From Thermanaerothrix solaris (lineage in GTDB: Bacteria; Chloroflexota; Anaerolineae; Anaerolineales; Anaerolineaceae), in contig NZ_JAUHMF010000001.1 of NCBI RefSeq assembly GCF_032334255.1, positions 1,302,001-1,366,000 on the forward strand: DNA of 64,000 nt. The letters are read 5' to 3'. Below are positions 61,969 through 64,000 of this stretch, in pieces. Every line of letters begins with the position of its first letter. The stretch's first letter is position 1. A model generated the notes under the pieces. That model saw nothing but the letters and a program-made list of their open reading frames with translations. It did not search any database and was not told the DNA's origin. Position numbers and translations under genes: made by a program.

Positions 61969-64000
61969 TTAGTGATCTTGTTTGGTTAACGATGGACAAC
62001 GCTGACCCTCAGCCATGCATACTGCGTCCATCAGCACCCCTTGATCACCCCCGGCAGACCCATAAACACGAGCAAACCTTGCTTCGTTCGGAGCCTTGGT
62101 ATGGAAATAATACCATTCCCAATCCGATGTTACGTTTTTCCAGAATTCTTCCCCTCCAATGAATTGACCACTTTGATTTAACCACGCAACCCGCATCAAA
62201 AATAGAGCCGGTTGATGAGAATAAGCCCTTAGCCAATAGCCTACGGTATAAATTTTCCCTTCCTCAATGGGAACCTGTTGCCAGAGATAACCAAACCCAT
62301 TCGAAGAGATGGGACCATATAACAAAACAGCCCACTCCCCCTCCAGGGCATCGTTCGAGAGCAAAATTGTGCCTTCTCGCCCCCAACTTGAAGGATTTTC
62401 TGCGTTGATTTCCTCAAAGCCCGCATTGCTCAGGAGATTATTAGGAGATATTAGTTTAACTCCCTCGGGTCTTAATTGATAGACATATATTCCCTTTTGG
62501 GCAAAGACAAGTTCGGCGTAACGATTCAAAAAGTCAGATTGCTGTAAGATGGGATAAGTATACTTCCAAGAGACATATTCCACCTCGGGTTGATTGATCA
62601 AAACAAAGTCGTAGCCGTGTTCTTTCAATTGCGCGGCTAATTCGGCTTCATTTTGGGCAGAAACCAGAAGATTTTGGGCCTCGACTACATCGTAAACCCC
62701 ATCTATGCGGGATTGAGTGTAGAGACGAAATTCATTGCCTATTGAAAGGACTCGATGTCGGCCACCCGGCTGGGCATCAATGAACTGATAGGCATCATAT
62801 ACAGGTAAAGTACGGGAAAGATAAGCCTCCCGACTCTCACGCCCCAGGAAGTAATTTACAGGTAATCGCTGGGGGAGGTTTTCCCAAATTCTAACGATGA
62901 ATGGAGGACGGGTAGAAAATAGGTAAACTAAAACAAGCACCAATCCCAAAAACAGTCCATGTTTGGCTTTAGGTAATGACTCAAGCGCCTGGAATAACAC
63001 CTCAAAATTGACTCCGGCCGCAAGCACCAACCAAGGGAAAACCGGCAGTGCATACCGCAACAAGGCATTGTTGGCAAAAAACATGAGACCCACCGCTAAA
63101 ACCGACATACCTAAAGCCACTGCCAATATCTTCCGCGTTGTTTTTGAGAGACGCTCTGAAAACAAGAACACCGGTACCGCCAAGATCGGTAAGGCGACAA
63201 CCATCCCGCCGGGGGCTTCGTGATAATAGCGACGACTATTGAAAACCAGATCCAGAGGGTAGCGTAACAGGCGCAGTGCCGTTTCCCCGAGCGAACCCAC
63301 CGAAGGCGATGGCACTACTACCGATGGAGATAAAGAGGGAAAAATTTTGACCCACAGCCACTGACCATAAGGGAAGAATGGGTCGCCCGTCCATAGCCAA
63401 TCCCGAATAAACCAAGGGGCCGAAAGGAGCAGAACAATTCCAGAAACCAGCGCAAACATCTTAAACCTCAGCCTAGGACGCCTTATCAGCCCCACCCCCA
63501 AAATGGCAAGCAGCATGATCGCCACCCCTGGTGCAGCCGTGAGCTTCATCCCTATTGCCAGTCCGGCAAAAACCCCAAAAACTACTAACCAGCGATTTTC
63601 GCCACCCTCCAGATACCAGGAGACCAGCGCATAAGCCGCAGCCGTGGTATAAGCCGTAACGAAGAGATCAATGTAAGCCGTTGCTCCTTCATAGGCAACC
63701 ACTGGTAAGGAGAAAAAGAGACTTGCCGCGATAAGACCTGCACGATCGTTAATGAGTTTACGGCCTGTGAGAAATATCAACCCACTGCTCGTAACTACCA
63801 TACTAAGATGCATTAGACGTGGCGCAACCTCCCCACCGATCTCCAGTCCAAGCGAATAAAGCATCTCCACATAATGAAGCCAGGGATTGTTACTCCCCTC
63901 AGGGTACGGTACAATCCCCCCCTGACGAAGGTAATAGCTGGGCCCCGCCACATGATAGGTGAGTTCGTCATAGCGCGTGGGTGGTGCCAACGCAATCAAC
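61969..64000 (-). CDS. GT39-like membrane glycosyltransferase with C-terminal beta domain (partial, N-terminus outside window)
   Basis: The frame is open at the right edge, so the N-terminal first helix is missing. PTRYDELTYHVAGPSYYL resembles the luminal motif of PMT/ArnT-type polyprenyl-phosphate-sugar transferases, followed by about ten helices to residue ~385. A soluble region (VYDAYQFIDAQPGGRHRVLSIG) and a C-terminal jelly-roll-like module (LLSNAGFEEINAENPSSW) follow, the latter resembling carbohydrate-binding folds. It probably transfers sugars outside the cell. Confidence 0.8.
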   Translation of the reverse strand, partial: LIALAPPTRYDELTYHVAGPSYYLRQGGIVPYPEGSNNPWLHYVEMLYSLGLEIGGEVAPRLMHLSMVVTSSGLIFLTGRKLINDRAGLIAASLFFSLPVVAYEGATAYIDLFVTAYTTAAAYALVSWYLEGGENRWLVVFGVFAGLAIGMKLTAAPGVAIMLLAILGVGLIRRPRLRFKMFALVSGIVLLLSAPWFIRDWLWTGDPFFPYGQWLWVKIFPSLSPSVVVPSPSVGSLGETALRLLRYPLDLVFNSRRYYHEAPGGMVVALPILAVPVFLFSERLSKTTRKILAVALGMSVLAVGLMFFANNALLRYALPVFPWLVLAAGVNFEVLFQALESLPKAKHGLFLGLVLVLVYLFSTRPPFIVRIWENLPQRLPVNYFLGRESREAYLSRTLPVYDAYQFIDAQPGGRHRVLSIGNEFRLYTQSRIDGVYDVVEAQNLLVSAQNEAELAAQLKEHGYDFVLINQPEVEYVSWKYTYPILQQSDFLNRYAELVFAQKGIYVYQLRPEGVKLISPNNLLSNAGFEEINAENPSSWGREGTILLSNDALEGEWAVLLYGPISSNGFGYLWQQVPIEEGKIYTVGYWLRAYSHQPALFLMRVAWLNQSGQFIGGEEFWKNVTSDWEWYYFHTKAPNEARFARVYGSAGGDQGVLMDAVCMAEGQRCPSLTKQDH

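Noticed and set aside
1..64000. CRISPR arrays, rRNA operons, replication origin, prophage
   Set aside because: No regularly spaced direct repeats, rRNA core sequences, dnaA-box clusters or phage structural genes were seen.

Overview
The window looks like chromosome from a member of the Chloroflexota, most likely class Anaerolineae. This is inferred from gene content: a LysW carrier-protein amino acid cluster, a TrpB2-type tryptophan synthase beta chain, a two-half ThyX-like protein, an MGDG-synthase-type glycosyltransferase, and a complete System I cytochrome c maturation operon whose CcmE has the CxxxY motif. No 16S or other decisive marker is present. Strong -10 boxes (TATAAT) sit within a few bases of several start codons, so leaderless mRNAs appear common.

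Layout. 1-5058 is a translation operon on the + strand (C-terminus of nusA, ylxR, infB, rbfA, nrnA-like DHH phosphoesterase, truB) closed by a terminator at 5109. Then come ribF, the two-half ThyX-like gene, a DinB-like protein, inorganic pyrophosphatase and two small membrane proteins (5197-9683). 9870-11897 is a scar: a decayed HEPN-MNT pair followed by an insertion sequence with a DDE transposase. The insertion sequence abuts the promoter of a tRNA-Trp T-box leader that controls trpB2 (11904-13703). 13825-23041 is a minus-strand ccm operon (ccmE-F-H-G, a zinc-ribbon protein, a two-haem cytochrome c lipoprotein, ccmA-B-C-D), followed by RNase H. 23269-25972 holds a nucleosidase, an MGDG-synthase-like glycosyltransferase, a small protein and pncC. 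A GH1 glycosidase follows at 26056.

The centrepiece is 27373-38814. On the minus strand argG, argH, lysW, lysX, lysY, lysZ, lysJ and lysK form one operon. On the plus strand, divergently, lie homocitrate synthase and both homoaconitase subunits. The 470-bp divergent region between them (35421-35890) carries two back-to-back promoters. Each fires into a leaderless leader-peptide ORF followed by mutually exclusive antiterminator and terminator hairpins. The plus leader peptide contains KKSKK (lysine sensing) and the minus one contains RSRR (arginine sensing). To my reading this is a paired lysine/arginine ribosome-mediated attenuator. It implies that the LysW enzymes are controlled by arginine supply, and so probably make ornithine/arginine as well as, or instead of, lysine.

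38876-53616 is mixed: a thioesterase, a two-gene multicopper oxidase/YtkA-like lipoprotein pair, a membrane protein, a two-component system, RNase D, a beta-CASP nuclease, a DUF389-SH3 fusion, tRNA-Ser(CGA), a SWIM protein, a GNAT acetyltransferase, a slipin/NfeD pair, and an ABC exporter with a GbsR-like regulator. 53871-64000 has metG, then a surface-polysaccharide region: two paralogous GH26-like secreted proteins (one with its putative nucleophile changed Glu to Gln), a GT4, a GT2-GT4 fusion and a GT39-like membrane protein cut by the window edge.
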